Assembly (NCBI GenBank): GCA_022013205.1
Contig: JAKLQT010000258.1
Location: forward strand, 1 to 13,199
Origin: Candidatus Omnitrophota bacterium
Lineage (GTDB): Bacteria > Omnitrophota > Gorgyraeia > B26-G9
Direction of reading: 5' to 3'
DNA: 13,199 nucleotides
This document shows, in pieces, positions 1-6,000 of this stretch (the stretch's first letter is position 1; each line of letters begins with the position of its first letter). The position numbers and the translations under genes were made by a program. The notes beneath the pieces were generated by a model. That model saw only the letters and a program-made list of their open reading frames with translations. It was not told the origin of the DNA and did no database searches.

Positions 1-834
1 GAGGAAGAAAGAATTGCTTTTTGTCAGTTCCTCGAAGGTTTAATAAAAGATATTAAGCAAATTGATCCTAATCATCCTGTAATATATGCTTCAGCGGCGT
101 ATTTGAATCTAAAGTATCTAAAAAAATATGTGCCAAGTTTGGATATGTTCGGCATAAACGCATACTGTAGTATACGTTTTATCCATGGTGCTTGGGATGT
201 ACTGGAAATCGCTAAACCTTATGTTATAACTGAATATGGTCCATACTTGCCAAATGATAGCCATAGAGATACAAATGGTAAACCAGTAGAGCTTGGTGAC
301 TATCAAAAAGCTATGATATATCGAGATTATACCGAACAAATTGAGGGGTTTGCGGGATATAATTTAGGAGGATTTGCTTTTCATCTAGGAGAAACTTCTC
401 AAGAGAGTATGACATGGTGGAATTTAAATGAGGGGGAGTCAAAGAAGCAGTCTTACTGGGCAATCTATGCAAAGTATAAAGATGGATTAGCTCCTTATCA
501 GACCCCACAGATTGAGAACCTGGTTATAAGTAAAGTAGACAATCTAATGCCTAATGAAATCATAGATGTTGAGGTTAGACTTAAAGATGCAAAGGCTGAA
601 AATTTCTATTTTGAATATAAGATGAGTACCGCTGAAGAAGGTATCCTTAAATACTATGTAAATGAATACATCGATATCAACGTTATAGGTAAAGGTAATA
701 GTGTAAAAGTCGAAGTTCCTAAACAAAGTGGATTTTATAGATTATACTGCTTTGTTAAGGATATGAATGGTAATGTTTCATGTATGAATAAGAGTATAAG
801 CGTCAGTCAAATAAACGCATTAAAAAATAAATAG
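1..834 (+). CDS. C-terminal part of a glycoside-hydrolase-like protein (5' end outside window)
   Basis: The reading frame is open from the first base to a TAG stop at 832-834, so the gene begins upstream; the in-frame TTG at 103 is not a credible start. The first part resembles the end of a clan-A TIM-barrel glycosidase: a DMFGINAY strand (about 139-162) and a KPYVITEYGP strand whose Glu (codon 232-234) sits where the nucleophile lies in GH2/GH5-type enzymes, followed by a Gly- and Trp-rich stretch (GGFAFHLG, MTWWN) typical of the last barrel strands. The final 100 or so residues look like an Ig/Fn3-like beta-sandwich (regular hydrophobic strands, VEVPKQSGFYRLYCFVKD). Role: probably an exported polysaccharide-degrading or cell-surface glycan protein (inference). 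The exact GH family cannot be set from this fragment. Codons are more AT-rich than in the operons downstream. Confidence 0.6.
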   Translation, partial: EEERIAFCQFLEGLIKDIKQIDPNHPVIYASAAYLNLKYLKKYVPSLDMFGINAYCSIRFIHGAWDVLEIAKPYVITEYGPYLPNDSHRDTNGKPVELGDYQKAMIYRDYTEQIEGFAGYNLGGFAFHLGETSQESMTWWNLNEGESKKQSYWAIYAKYKDGLAPYQTPQIENLVISKVDNLMPNEIIDVEVRLKDAKAENFYFEYKMSTAEEGILKYYVNEYIDINVIGKGNSVKVEVPKQSGFYRLYCFVKDMNGNVSCMNKSISVSQINALKNK

Positions 835-985
835 AAGGGAAAAAGGGGGGCATCAAAGTATCAAAATGCCGATAAATAGAATTAATAATTATTTCAAAGA
901 ACAATATCTATTTTAATAATTATAATATTAATAACAAACCTAACTCATCCATTCGTGCTCTAAAACAGCGCATAATAGTAATTCT

Positions 986-1112
986 GGGACTGCTGCAAAA
1001 CACAGTTCTACACATTTTGATCTTTACAAACCAAATATGAATATGCTTATGCAGCGGCCTTTTTAACATACAAACGCGCAAACTCGTTAACGTAGACGAA
1101 TAAATTTTCCTT
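986..1112 (-). mobile_element. Remnant of an insertion sequence: one end plus transposase C-terminal tail
   Basis: The sequence GGGACTGCTGCAAAA at 986-1000 resembles the terminal inverted repeats of several IS families whose ends read like GG(G/C)ACTGTTGCAAA. Just inside it, on the minus strand, is a short coding tail ending in a TAA stop (1047-1049 on plus) that reads NEFARLYVKKAAA, the basic and aromatic type of ending seen in DDE transposases. About 47 bases separate the stop from the putative IS end, a normal layout. No matching second end or transposase body is present: the tail runs into the start of the metallophosphoesterase at 1113, so this would be a truncated relic. The family assignment is a guess from the end sequence. 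Confidence 0.4.
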
Positions 1113-1931
1113 ATGAAAAAAATTGTGCATATGAGCGATATTCACGTTGGGTTTAGTGATTATGACCTGCGTTTTAAAAGGATTGCTGAGCGATTAATAG
1201 AGAATAAGGCTGTGCAGGGGGCAGACTGTGTTATTGTTATCACCGGCGATATCGTTGAGGATGCTAATAACCCGGATAACTACAAAAGAGCAAAAGCAAC
1301 CCTTGATGTCCTGAAAGAAAATAGTTTTAAGAATATCCTGCTTGTCCCGGGAAATCATGATTACGGAACAGGCAGCAGGGGAGATAAGAAATTTGTCCGC
1401 ATATTTAAAAAAGTTTTTTATGATGAGAATTTTGAATTTCCAAAAAAAGATATTATAGACGGTATCGCGTTTATCGGCCTTGATTCCATGGCTGAGGAAT
1501 TAAACTGGTATGATAAGCTTTTTGCCGAAGGAGAATTAGGAGAGAAACAGCTCTTGGTTCTTTCGGAATTGCTTCTTGATGATCGCGATGTGCGCTCGTG
1601 CCGTAAAAGGGTTATCTATCTGCATCATCATCCGTTTAAATTCAGGCCTTTACACCAGCTTAAAGATGCAAACAAGCTGAAAAAAGTTCTGACCAGAGCG
1701 ATGCATAAGGGAATTTCCATAGACGCGCTTCTTTTCGGACATAATCATGAAGGTAATGCCCATAACAATGTCTGGGGCATACCCCGGTGTTATGACGCCG
1801 GGTCCGCCACCTTAAAACCCAGGCCGAAAATTTTAAAGGGAACCGTCTGGTTTCAGATTAAAGCATCAGTGCGTATGATCGACCTGGAAAATGATGATAC
1901 CGCGCAGGATCGCGTGCTCACTTTGCTTTAA
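1113..1931 (+). CDS. Calcineurin-like metallophosphoesterase (class III phosphodiesterase type)
   Basis: A 272-residue protein with the full metallophosphoesterase metal-binding set in order: D9-x-H11 (SDIH), G45-D46 (TGDIVED), G80-N81-H82-D83, the H171-H172-H173 block (YLHHHPF) and G209-H210-N211-H212. These residues bind a di-metal centre that hydrolyses phosphoester bonds. The order and spacing fit the CpdA/Icc-like phosphodiesterase group; the substrate cannot be told. No signal peptide or membrane segment is visible, so it is probably cytoplasmic. The ATG at 1113 is the first plausible start and places the DIH motif 8 residues in, as usual for the family, but there is no good Shine-Dalgarno sequence in front. 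The gene stands alone between an IS remnant and an orphan ORF, so its context says nothing about its role. Confidence 0.85.
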   Translation: MKKIVHMSDIHVGFSDYDLRFKRIAERLIENKAVQGADCVIVITGDIVEDANNPDNYKRAKATLDVLKENSFKNILLVPGNHDYGTGSRGDKKFVRIFKKVFYDENFEFPKKDIIDGIAFIGLDSMAEELNWYDKLFAEGELGEKQLLVLSELLLDDRDVRSCRKRVIYLHHHPFKFRPLHQLKDANKLKKVLTRAMHKGISIDALLFGHNHEGNAHNNVWGIPRCYDAGSATLKPRPKILKGTVWFQIKASVRMIDLENDDTAQDRVLTLL

Positions 1932-1946
1932 ATACTTAAAATACAG

Positions 1947-1967
1947 ATTCAACTTCGCAGGTTGAAT
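1947..1967 (+). terminator. Short perfect hairpin after the metallophosphoesterase gene
   Basis: ATTCAAC (1947-1953) and GTTGAAT (1961-1967) form a perfect 7-bp stem around a 7-base loop, 16 bases after the stop codon of the upstream gene. The stem is AT-rich and is followed only by TTAGTGATAATTATTT rather than a clean T-run, so it would be a weak rho-independent terminator. It may instead be a simple mRNA 3' end or chance. Confidence 0.3.
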
Positions 1968-1984
1968 TTAGTGATAATTATTTA

Positions 1985-2221
1985 ATGATGAATGTTGCAG
2001 CAGGTCCATTTCGCAAACGTACTCGAATTGGTTATAATTTCTATGAAATACAGATAGGAAAATATTTGTGCCATATAAAAGTTGATAAACGAAAAATGGA
2101 AAGTAACTATTTTATCCTAGAATCTAAAGATAGGTTTATAGTGATGATAAATGATTTTGAAAATACAGCTGCTGCAAGAGGATTAAGAAAACTAATGAAG
2201 CAAAAACAAAGCTTAGTTTAA
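1985..2221 (+). CDS. Small orphan protein of unknown function
   Basis: A 78-residue ORF that overlaps no other gene. I do not recognise a family. The product is basic at both ends (FRKRTR near the start, RGLRKLMKQKQ near the end) with a middle of alternating hydrophobic residues (YNFYEIQIGKYLCHIKV, FILESKDRFIVMI) that suggests a small beta-sheet followed by a helix. There is no signal peptide or membrane segment. Two ATG codons in tandem (1985 and 1988) could start it and neither has a Shine-Dalgarno sequence. Base use is AT-rich, like the partial gene at the left edge. It lies between a metallophosphoesterase and a mobile-element-like spacer. It could be a real small DNA- or RNA-binding protein, a gene fragment, or a chance ORF. 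Confidence 0.4.
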   Translation: MMNVAAGPFRKRTRIGYNFYEIQIGKYLCHIKVDKRKMESNYFILESKDRFIVMINDFENTAAARGLRKLMKQKQSLV

Positions 2222-2259
2222 CCCCTGTCTTGTCCTGATATAGTTGACACTTTTTCACT

Positions 2260-2309
2260 GTTAGTATCGGTTACTAAAGGTTAATATTAGTTACTAGAAG
2301 TTACATATG
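2260..2309 (+). repeat. Five degenerate 10-bp repeats, each starting GTTA
   Basis: GTTA occurs at 2260, 2270, 2280, 2290 and 2300, exactly ten bases apart: GTTAGTATCG, GTTACTAAAG, GTTAATATTA, GTTACTAGAA, GTTACATATG. The 2nd and 4th units share GTTACTA. The array lies 10 bases inside the left inverted repeat. The spacing is close to one helical turn, so all GTTA blocks would face the same side of the DNA, as expected for a multi-site protein-binding region. A degenerate microsatellite would look the same. Confidence 0.6.
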
Positions 2310-2373
2310 ATTGCCTGGCGCTAAAGGTATTCAGATGATTTTTAAGCGCGTTCAGAATTTTAGATAAATAAAG

Positions 2374-2463
2374 CGCGAATTTACGGACACAGTTATATAT
2401 GCGATGAGTGTCTGATCCCGCCGCACTTTGGCGGGAGAGTTCTCAGAGCGCCGTAAATTTGTG
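2374..2463. other. Nested palindrome, possible structured RNA or palindromic repeat element
   Basis: An outer stem pairs 2374-2386 (CGCGAATTTACGG) with 2451-2463 (CCGTAAATTTGTG), 13 bp with two G-U pairs. Inside it, TCTGA (2411-2415) can pair with TCAGA (2443-2447), and TCCCGCC (2416-2422) pairs perfectly with GGCGGGA (2430-2436) over a 7-base loop. The result is a long stem-loop with a 24-base left internal loop and a small right-hand bulge. No T-run follows on either strand, so it is not a standard terminator. Function unknown: structural core of a miniature element, REP-type repeat, or small RNA. Confidence 0.4.
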
Positions 2464-2579
2464 ATTGATTTATCGGTCTCGCTGTTTTTTAGCGGGGAAA
2501 AATTATGTCAAGTGTAAAATTATTTGAATACCTTGCTTAGCTTTCTGTCAACCTATTTCAGGATAATACAAACACACCC

Positions 2580-2607
2580 CTATACGCTAACCGCTATTCG
2601 CTATACG
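2580..2607. repeat. Four-unit heptamer tandem array next to the end of ispH
   Basis: Four units of seven bases: CTATACG, CTAACCG, CTATTCG, CTATACG, all of the form CTANNCG, followed by a partial CTG. The array ends six bases before the last codon block of ispH (stop 2614-2616), so on the minus strand it is the first thing transcribed after ispH. Arrays of this type often recur between genes in a genome; that cannot be tested here. Confidence 0.6.
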
Positions 2608-2613
2608 CTGTTT

Positions 2614-3453
2614 TTATAAACCTTTAATGAATGCTTCAATCTCTTTTATTATATAATCAGGCGTGGATGCTCCGGCGCCAATTCCTACCTTAACCTTATC
2701 TTTAAACCAGTTTTTTTTGATCTGACTCTTAGAATTTACCCAATAGGTGTTCGGGTTAATTTTTTTTGAGAGTTCATATAAGCGTTTTGTGTTAGCGCTG
2801 CTCTTTGCCCCGATGATTATCATTATATCCTGGCTGGATGGAAGCAGTTGGATCTCTTTTTGTTTAAGCCGGGTGGGCTGGCAGATTGTATCACAGAAAA
2901 TCAGTTTTTTGATATGTTTTTTTAATTGCTCAACGATATCCTTAACTTTGTCTTGGTTTTGAGTCGATTGGACCACAATAGCCGCTTTTTCGACATGCTC
3001 AAATTTGATTCCCTTAATCTCTTTTCTGCCGGATATTATTATCGGCATATTTTTAAGATTTCCCTTTATACCGATGACCTCATCATGCCTTTTGTCTCCG
3101 ATAATAATAATGGTATAGTTTTTTTGTTCATATCCCTTGGCCAGCGAATGGATTTCCTTAACCATAGGGCAGGTGGCATCAATGATCTTATACCCCAGCC
3201 TTGCGGCTTTCTCGTAAACACTTTTCTGGGCTCCGTGCGCGCGTATTAATAAAACCCCATTTCTTTGAGCCTTCAGCTTATTAATTTTTTTTATGCCGGT
3301 TTTTTTTATATTGCTGACAACTCTTGGGTTGTGGACAATATCACCAAGCATATATATATTTTTATACGATCGCGCTGTTTGCTGTGCCAGGCGCAGGGCG
3401 CGGCGAACTCCGGAGCAAAAACCGGCGCTTTTAGTTATTGTTATTTTTTTCAT
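2614..3453 (-). CDS. ispH: 4-hydroxy-3-methylbut-2-enyl diphosphate reductase (IspH/LytB)
   Basis: IspH performs the last step of the MEP pathway, reducing HMBPP to IPP and DMAPP with a cubane Fe-S cluster, in the cytoplasm. The 279-residue protein has the three cluster cysteines in their family contexts: C13 (AGFCSGVRRA), C95 (DATCPMV) and C191 (DTICQPTRLKQ), plus substrate-pocket residues H41 (DIVHNP), H73 (IRAHG), H123 and E126 (KRHDEV; the family usually has HPEV), T164 (QSTQ), the S218-S219-x-N221 group and S263 (GASTPDYI). Length is normal to slightly short. C187 is an extra cysteine four residues before C191. The ATG start lies 8 bases after the stop of the polyprenyl synthase gene, so the two form an operon: IspH supplies the C5 units that the neighbour joins into longer chains. 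Confidence 0.95.
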   Translation of the reverse strand: MKKITITKSAGFCSGVRRALRLAQQTARSYKNIYMLGDIVHNPRVVSNIKKTGIKKINKLKAQRNGVLLIRAHGAQKSVYEKAARLGYKIIDATCPMVKEIHSLAKGYEQKNYTIIIIGDKRHDEVIGIKGNLKNMPIIISGRKEIKGIKFEHVEKAAIVVQSTQNQDKVKDIVEQLKKHIKKLIFCDTICQPTRLKQKEIQLLPSSQDIMIIIGAKSSANTKRLYELSKKINPNTYWVNSKSQIKKNWFKDKVKVGIGAGASTPDYIIKEIEAFIKGL

Positions 3454-3461
3454 ACTTTGAG

Positions 3462-4499
3462 TCAGTTTTTAATAAAAGAGAGCATGTAATCCTCAAAAAG
3501 TTTTTTTTGTGCTTTCTTGAGTTTTAAGCTTAAAATAATTTTCCTGGATTTTTTGATAAGTTTATTAACCTCGTTCTCAGTTGTCTTGAGTGCACCTGTA
3601 TCAATTACAATTCGCTTGATCTTTTCAAGGTCCCGCAATTTAAGATACTTATTACCCAGGCATTTATTTATAAATGTCCGGTCTTTAGCGGAGCCTAATT
3701 TAAAAGCTAAAAATATCGGCAGGGTTTTTTTTGCCTCAATCATATCACTTAAAACAGATTTTCCTATGTTTTGGCTCCTCCCGAACAAACCCAGTAAATC
3801 ATCCTGGATCTGAAAGGCCTCTCCTAAAAGCTCTCCCAGGCGGCTAACCTTGGCAATCTCACTATTTGGCGCGCCGGCGAATATGCATCCGCACACAAGG
3901 GGTGATTTAAAAGTGTATTCAGCTGTTTTAAGCAGATAGTTAAGGCGGATATTTCTTAAGCGAATCCCTTTGAGCTGGGTAAAACCGTTTAGTACATCTA
4001 TGAACTCTCCGGCACCGGTCAGAATAGTTGATGAAAGGAATACCCTGAGGGCCTCAAGCGCGATCAACTGATGCGCCTTTGTACTCATAAAAGCTTCAAT
4101 AGCCATAGCATATATTATGTCGCCGATTACAATGCTCATATTTTTTCCTGTGGATTCTGACTGTTTAAGCGATCGCTGCAATACCTTATGCATGGCCGGT
4201 TTACCGCGGCGTGTCTTTGAATTATCAATGATGTCATCATGTACGAGTAGAAAGTCATGCAGGAGTTCAAAAGCAAGCGATGTTCTTATTATTGATTCAG
4301 GCAGAGCCTTTTTTTTCGCGTAAGTCTGGTAAGCTAAGAGAAAAAATATCGGCCTTATACGTTTGCCGTCCCGCAGCACGAATTCTTTAATGCTTCTGCT
4401 TATTAGAGGGTTAATCTTACCCAGTCCGCGCGAGTCTATGGCAGTTTCGACAAAACGCTTCAAGCGGCTGTTAATTTTATCTTTGATTGCAGATTTCAT
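3462..4499 (-). CDS. Polyprenyl (probably geranylgeranyl- or farnesyl-type) diphosphate synthase
   Basis: A trans-isoprenyl diphosphate synthase that condenses IPP with allylic diphosphates. Numbering from the ATG at 4499 (345 residues), it has GKRIRP (45-50), the first Asp-rich motif HDDIID with D88, D89 and D92 followed by RRGKP (97-101), and the second motif FQIQDDLLGLFG with D233-D234 and G in the fifth position, as in several GGPP synthases. F83, five residues before the first Asp, is a bulky residue at the position that limits chain length in short-chain (C15-C20) enzymes, so a C20 product is a fair guess (inference). A TTG start 12 codons upstream (4535) is possible but the ATG fits the family better. 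The gene is first in a two-gene unit with ispH and diverges from the ybaB promoter across 116 AT-rich bases. Confidence 0.9.
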   Translation of the reverse strand: MKSAIKDKINSRLKRFVETAIDSRGLGKINPLISRSIKEFVLRDGKRIRPIFFLLAYQTYAKKKALPESIIRTSLAFELLHDFLLVHDDIIDNSKTRRGKPAMHKVLQRSLKQSESTGKNMSIVIGDIIYAMAIEAFMSTKAHQLIALEALRVFLSSTILTGAGEFIDVLNGFTQLKGIRLRNIRLNYLLKTAEYTFKSPLVCGCIFAGAPNSEIAKVSRLGELLGEAFQIQDDLLGLFGRSQNIGKSVLSDMIEAKKTLPIFLAFKLGSAKDRTFINKCLGNKYLKLRDLEKIKRIVIDTGALKTTENEVNKLIKKSRKIILSLKLKKAQKKLFEDYMLSFIKN

Positions 4500-4539
4500 G
4501 CAATATATATTATCATAATGTAATTTGTTTAACAAGTAA

Positions 4540-4568
4540 TTGAAATTTTAAGTTAAATATTATACTAT
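4540..4568 (+). promoter_or_regulatory. Sigma70-type promoter for the ybaB-led gene run
   Basis: TTGAAA (4540-4545) and TACTAT (4563-4568) are separated by exactly 17 bases, a good match to the housekeeping consensus, in a very AT-rich divergent spacer. Transcription would start near 4575, leaving a leader of about 40 bases before the ATG at 4616, with AAGGA at 4604-4608 as ribosome binding site. It faces away from the polyprenyl synthase gene, whose own promoter must lie in the same spacer on the other strand. Confidence 0.6.
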
Positions 4569-4615
4569 ATTTAAGATTGAGAGATAAACCTGAAACGAAA
4601 AGAAAGGAATGAAAA

Positions 4616-4915
4616 ATGCTTAACAAAATGAAAAACATGTTTGAAGCTCAGAAAAAAATGAAGGAGATCCAAAGAGGGCTTGAGAATATTTCCGTTGACT
4701 TTGAGGGAGCCGGTGGCAAGATCAAACTCAGCATGAGCGGTACGCAGAAAGTTCTTTCCATGGAGATAGACGAGTCAATATTATCGGCGGATAATAAACA
4801 AATGCTGCAACGGGAAATCGTTAGTTCTATAAACAGCGCGGCATCTAAAGTTCAGAAAGCTGCTGCAGAGCAATTAAAATTCGCCATGGGTGACCTTAAA
4901 ATACCGGGCCTTTGA
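4616..4915 (+). CDS. YbaB/EbfC family nucleoid-associated protein
   Basis: A 99-residue protein of normal length for the YbaB/EbfC family, small dimeric DNA-binding proteins that coat or organise the nucleoid. It has the family layout: a Met/Lys/Gln-rich amphipathic N-terminal helix (residues 1-25, KMKNMFEAQKKMKEIQRGLE), a beta region with the GGKIKLSMSGTQKVLSMEID pattern, and a long C-terminal helix with NSAASKVQKAAAEQL. An AAGGA ribosome binding site lies 7 bases before the ATG. In many bacteria ybaB sits between dnaX and recR; neither is here. Instead it opens a plus-strand run, 65 bases before an acylphosphatase gene, so co-transcription with what follows is likely but not certain. Confidence 0.88.
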   Translation: MLNKMKNMFEAQKKMKEIQRGLENISVDFEGAGGKIKLSMSGTQKVLSMEIDESILSADNKQMLQREIVSSINSAASKVQKAAAEQLKFAMGDLKIPGL

Positions 4916-4980
4916 TTTATAGTTTGTCCAGAACACAGATTAGCGTGTCAACATCCGGCTTGATTGAAAAAGATTAAACT

Positions 4981-5256
4981 ATGCAGATAAAACAAGCGAG
5001 TATTTTTTATTCAGGAATTGTACAGGGTGTAGGATTTCGTTATCAAAGCCGTACAATTGCTTTAAGTATGAATATCCGGGGGTGGGTGAGAAATCTGCCT
5101 GATGGAAGGGTAGAGATTGTGGCTCAGGCCCAGAAGAGCGATCTTGATGATTTTATCAATGCCTTGGATGCCTCTTTCGTTGGTTATATAAAAAACAGGC
5201 AGGTTTGCTGGCAGGATGCTGATGAAACGGTGACAGGGTTTAATATTATTTTTTAA
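4981..5256 (+). CDS. Acylphosphatase
   Basis: A 91-residue protein matching the acylphosphatase fold, which hydrolyses carboxyl-phosphate bonds such as those in acetyl- or carbamoyl-phosphate. The signature VQGVGFRY (residues 15-22) carries the catalytic Arg (R20) of the phosphate-binding loop, and GWVRNLPDGRVEI (34-46) carries the catalytic Asn (N38). The length is that of the stand-alone enzyme rather than the HypF domain. No strong Shine-Dalgarno sequence precedes the ATG. The gene ends 18 bases before the next metallophosphoesterase gene, so the two are probably co-transcribed. Its link to the export genes downstream, if any, is unknown. Confidence 0.92.
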   Translation: MQIKQASIFYSGIVQGVGFRYQSRTIALSMNIRGWVRNLPDGRVEIVAQAQKSDLDDFINALDASFVGYIKNRQVCWQDADETVTGFNIIF

Positions 5257-5274
5257 AACTAAAACAGAAAAGTT

Positions 5275-6000
5275 ATGCGTTATGGGATCTTTTCAGATAT
5301 TCACGGCAATCTCGAGGCATTGGAAGCGGTTCTTGGGGCTTTTAAAAATGAGGCCCTGGACAGAATTATTTGTATTGGTGATATTGTCGGATATGGACCG
5401 GACCCCAGTCTTTGCATACAAAAAATAAAAGAGCTTGGCTGTAAGACTGTTGCAGGTAATCATGATTGGGGCGCCTCCGGAAAGATAAAAATAAGCAATT
5501 TTAGTGTTTATGCCGCGCAGTCCATAGCCTGGACAAAAAATGTCATTAGTAATGATGAGCTGAATTTCCTGAATTCTCTTAAAATTGAATACGCGAACTC
5601 GGATCTGTGTGCTGTTCACGCGTCCTATGAAGAACCGGAGAGCTTTAATTATGTATATCAAATCAGGGATACGTTAGATTCATTTAAATCTATGCCGGGC
5701 AATGTCTGTTTCATAGGGCACACGCATATACAGGCAGTTTTTATGTCCAAGGCAGGAACAGTGGTTAGGCTCAAACAAGAGCGGGTTGTTATTGAGCCTA
5801 ATATTAGATATCTATTCAATGCCGGTAGTGTCGGCCAGCCGCGTGACGGTATTAACCTGGCCGGTTTTTGTGTGTTTGATACGAAAAAAAAGCTTGTGGA
5901 GTTGCGGCGAATCAGTTACAATATAAACAGTGTGAAACAAAAGATACGCAAAAGAGGGCTTGCGGAATTTTTGGCCGTAAGGCTTGGTCAGGGACGATGA
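5275..6000 (+). CDS. Metallophosphoesterase, YfcE/MJ0936-like family
   Basis: A 241-residue phosphoesterase of the calcineurin-like fold, different in subfamily from the one at 1113. Metal ligands in order: D8-x-H10 (SDIHGN), D36 (GDIVGYGPDP), N62-H63 (AGNHDW), H115 (VHASYEEP) and H149-x-H151 (GHTH). The motif NAGSVGQPRDG (182-192) near the end is typical of this family. The HAS-xxxP stretch after H115 is also seen in its close relatives. It is probably a soluble Mn- or Fe-dependent phosphodiesterase; the natural substrate is not predictable. Its last four bases (ATGA, 5997-6000) contain the start of the next gene, so translation of the two is coupled. Confidence 0.9.
   Translation: MRYGIFSDIHGNLEALEAVLGAFKNEALDRIICIGDIVGYGPDPSLCIQKIKELGCKTVAGNHDWGASGKIKISNFSVYAAQSIAWTKNVISNDELNFLNSLKIEYANSDLCAVHASYEEPESFNYVYQIRDTLDSFKSMPGNVCFIGHTHIQAVFMSKAGTVVRLKQERVVIEPNIRYLFNAGSVGQPRDGINLAGFCVFDTKKKLVELRRISYNINSVKQKIRKRGLAEFLAVRLGQGR

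Larger units (their letters stand above)
2233..2563. mobile_element. Candidate MITE-like element bounded by imperfect terminal inverted repeats
   Basis: The left end reads TCCTGATATAGTTGACA (2233-2249) and the right end TGTCAACCTATTTCAGGA (2546-2563). The reverse complement of the left is TGTCAACTATATCAGGA, which matches the right end apart from one inserted base and one substitution. The interval is 331 bp and has no transposase ORF, which fits a non-autonomous miniature element or a decayed IS. The TGATATAGTTGACA style of end is reminiscent of IS3/IS481-type elements (recollection, not a search). I see no convincing target-site duplication. The two ends could also be relics of different insertions. 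Confidence 0.45.
2222..2613. other. 392-base spacer without a gene, rich in repeats and palindromes
   Basis: No ORF of credible length lies here on either strand. The stretch holds, in order: a left inverted repeat (2233-2249), five phased decamers (2260-2309), a nested palindrome (2374-2463), a second small hairpin (CTCGCT / AGCGGG around 2478-2496), a right inverted repeat (2546-2563) and a heptamer array (2580-2607). It separates a plus-strand gene from the convergent ispH gene, so it should hold transcription ends for both sides, but no hairpin here is followed by a proper T-run in either direction. Confidence 0.6.

Noticed and set aside
2260..2309. Decamer array as a CRISPR
   Set aside because: Units are 10 bp with no spacers and no cas genes nearby.
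2477..2497. Hairpin CTCGCT / AGCGGG as a rho-independent terminator
   Set aside because: On plus it is followed by GGAAAAA and on minus by ACCGATAAATC, so no T-run follows in either direction.
2747..4323. Several plus-strand ORFs across the ispH and polyprenyl synthase genes
   Set aside because: They are antisense shadows of two genes with clear family motifs on the minus strand; none has a ribosome binding site or recognisable protein features.
4500..4535. TTG at 4535 as start of the polyprenyl synthase
   Set aside because: It adds 12 residues that do not look like the family N-terminus, and the ATG at 4499 begins the normal helix. Neither has a strong ribosome binding site.
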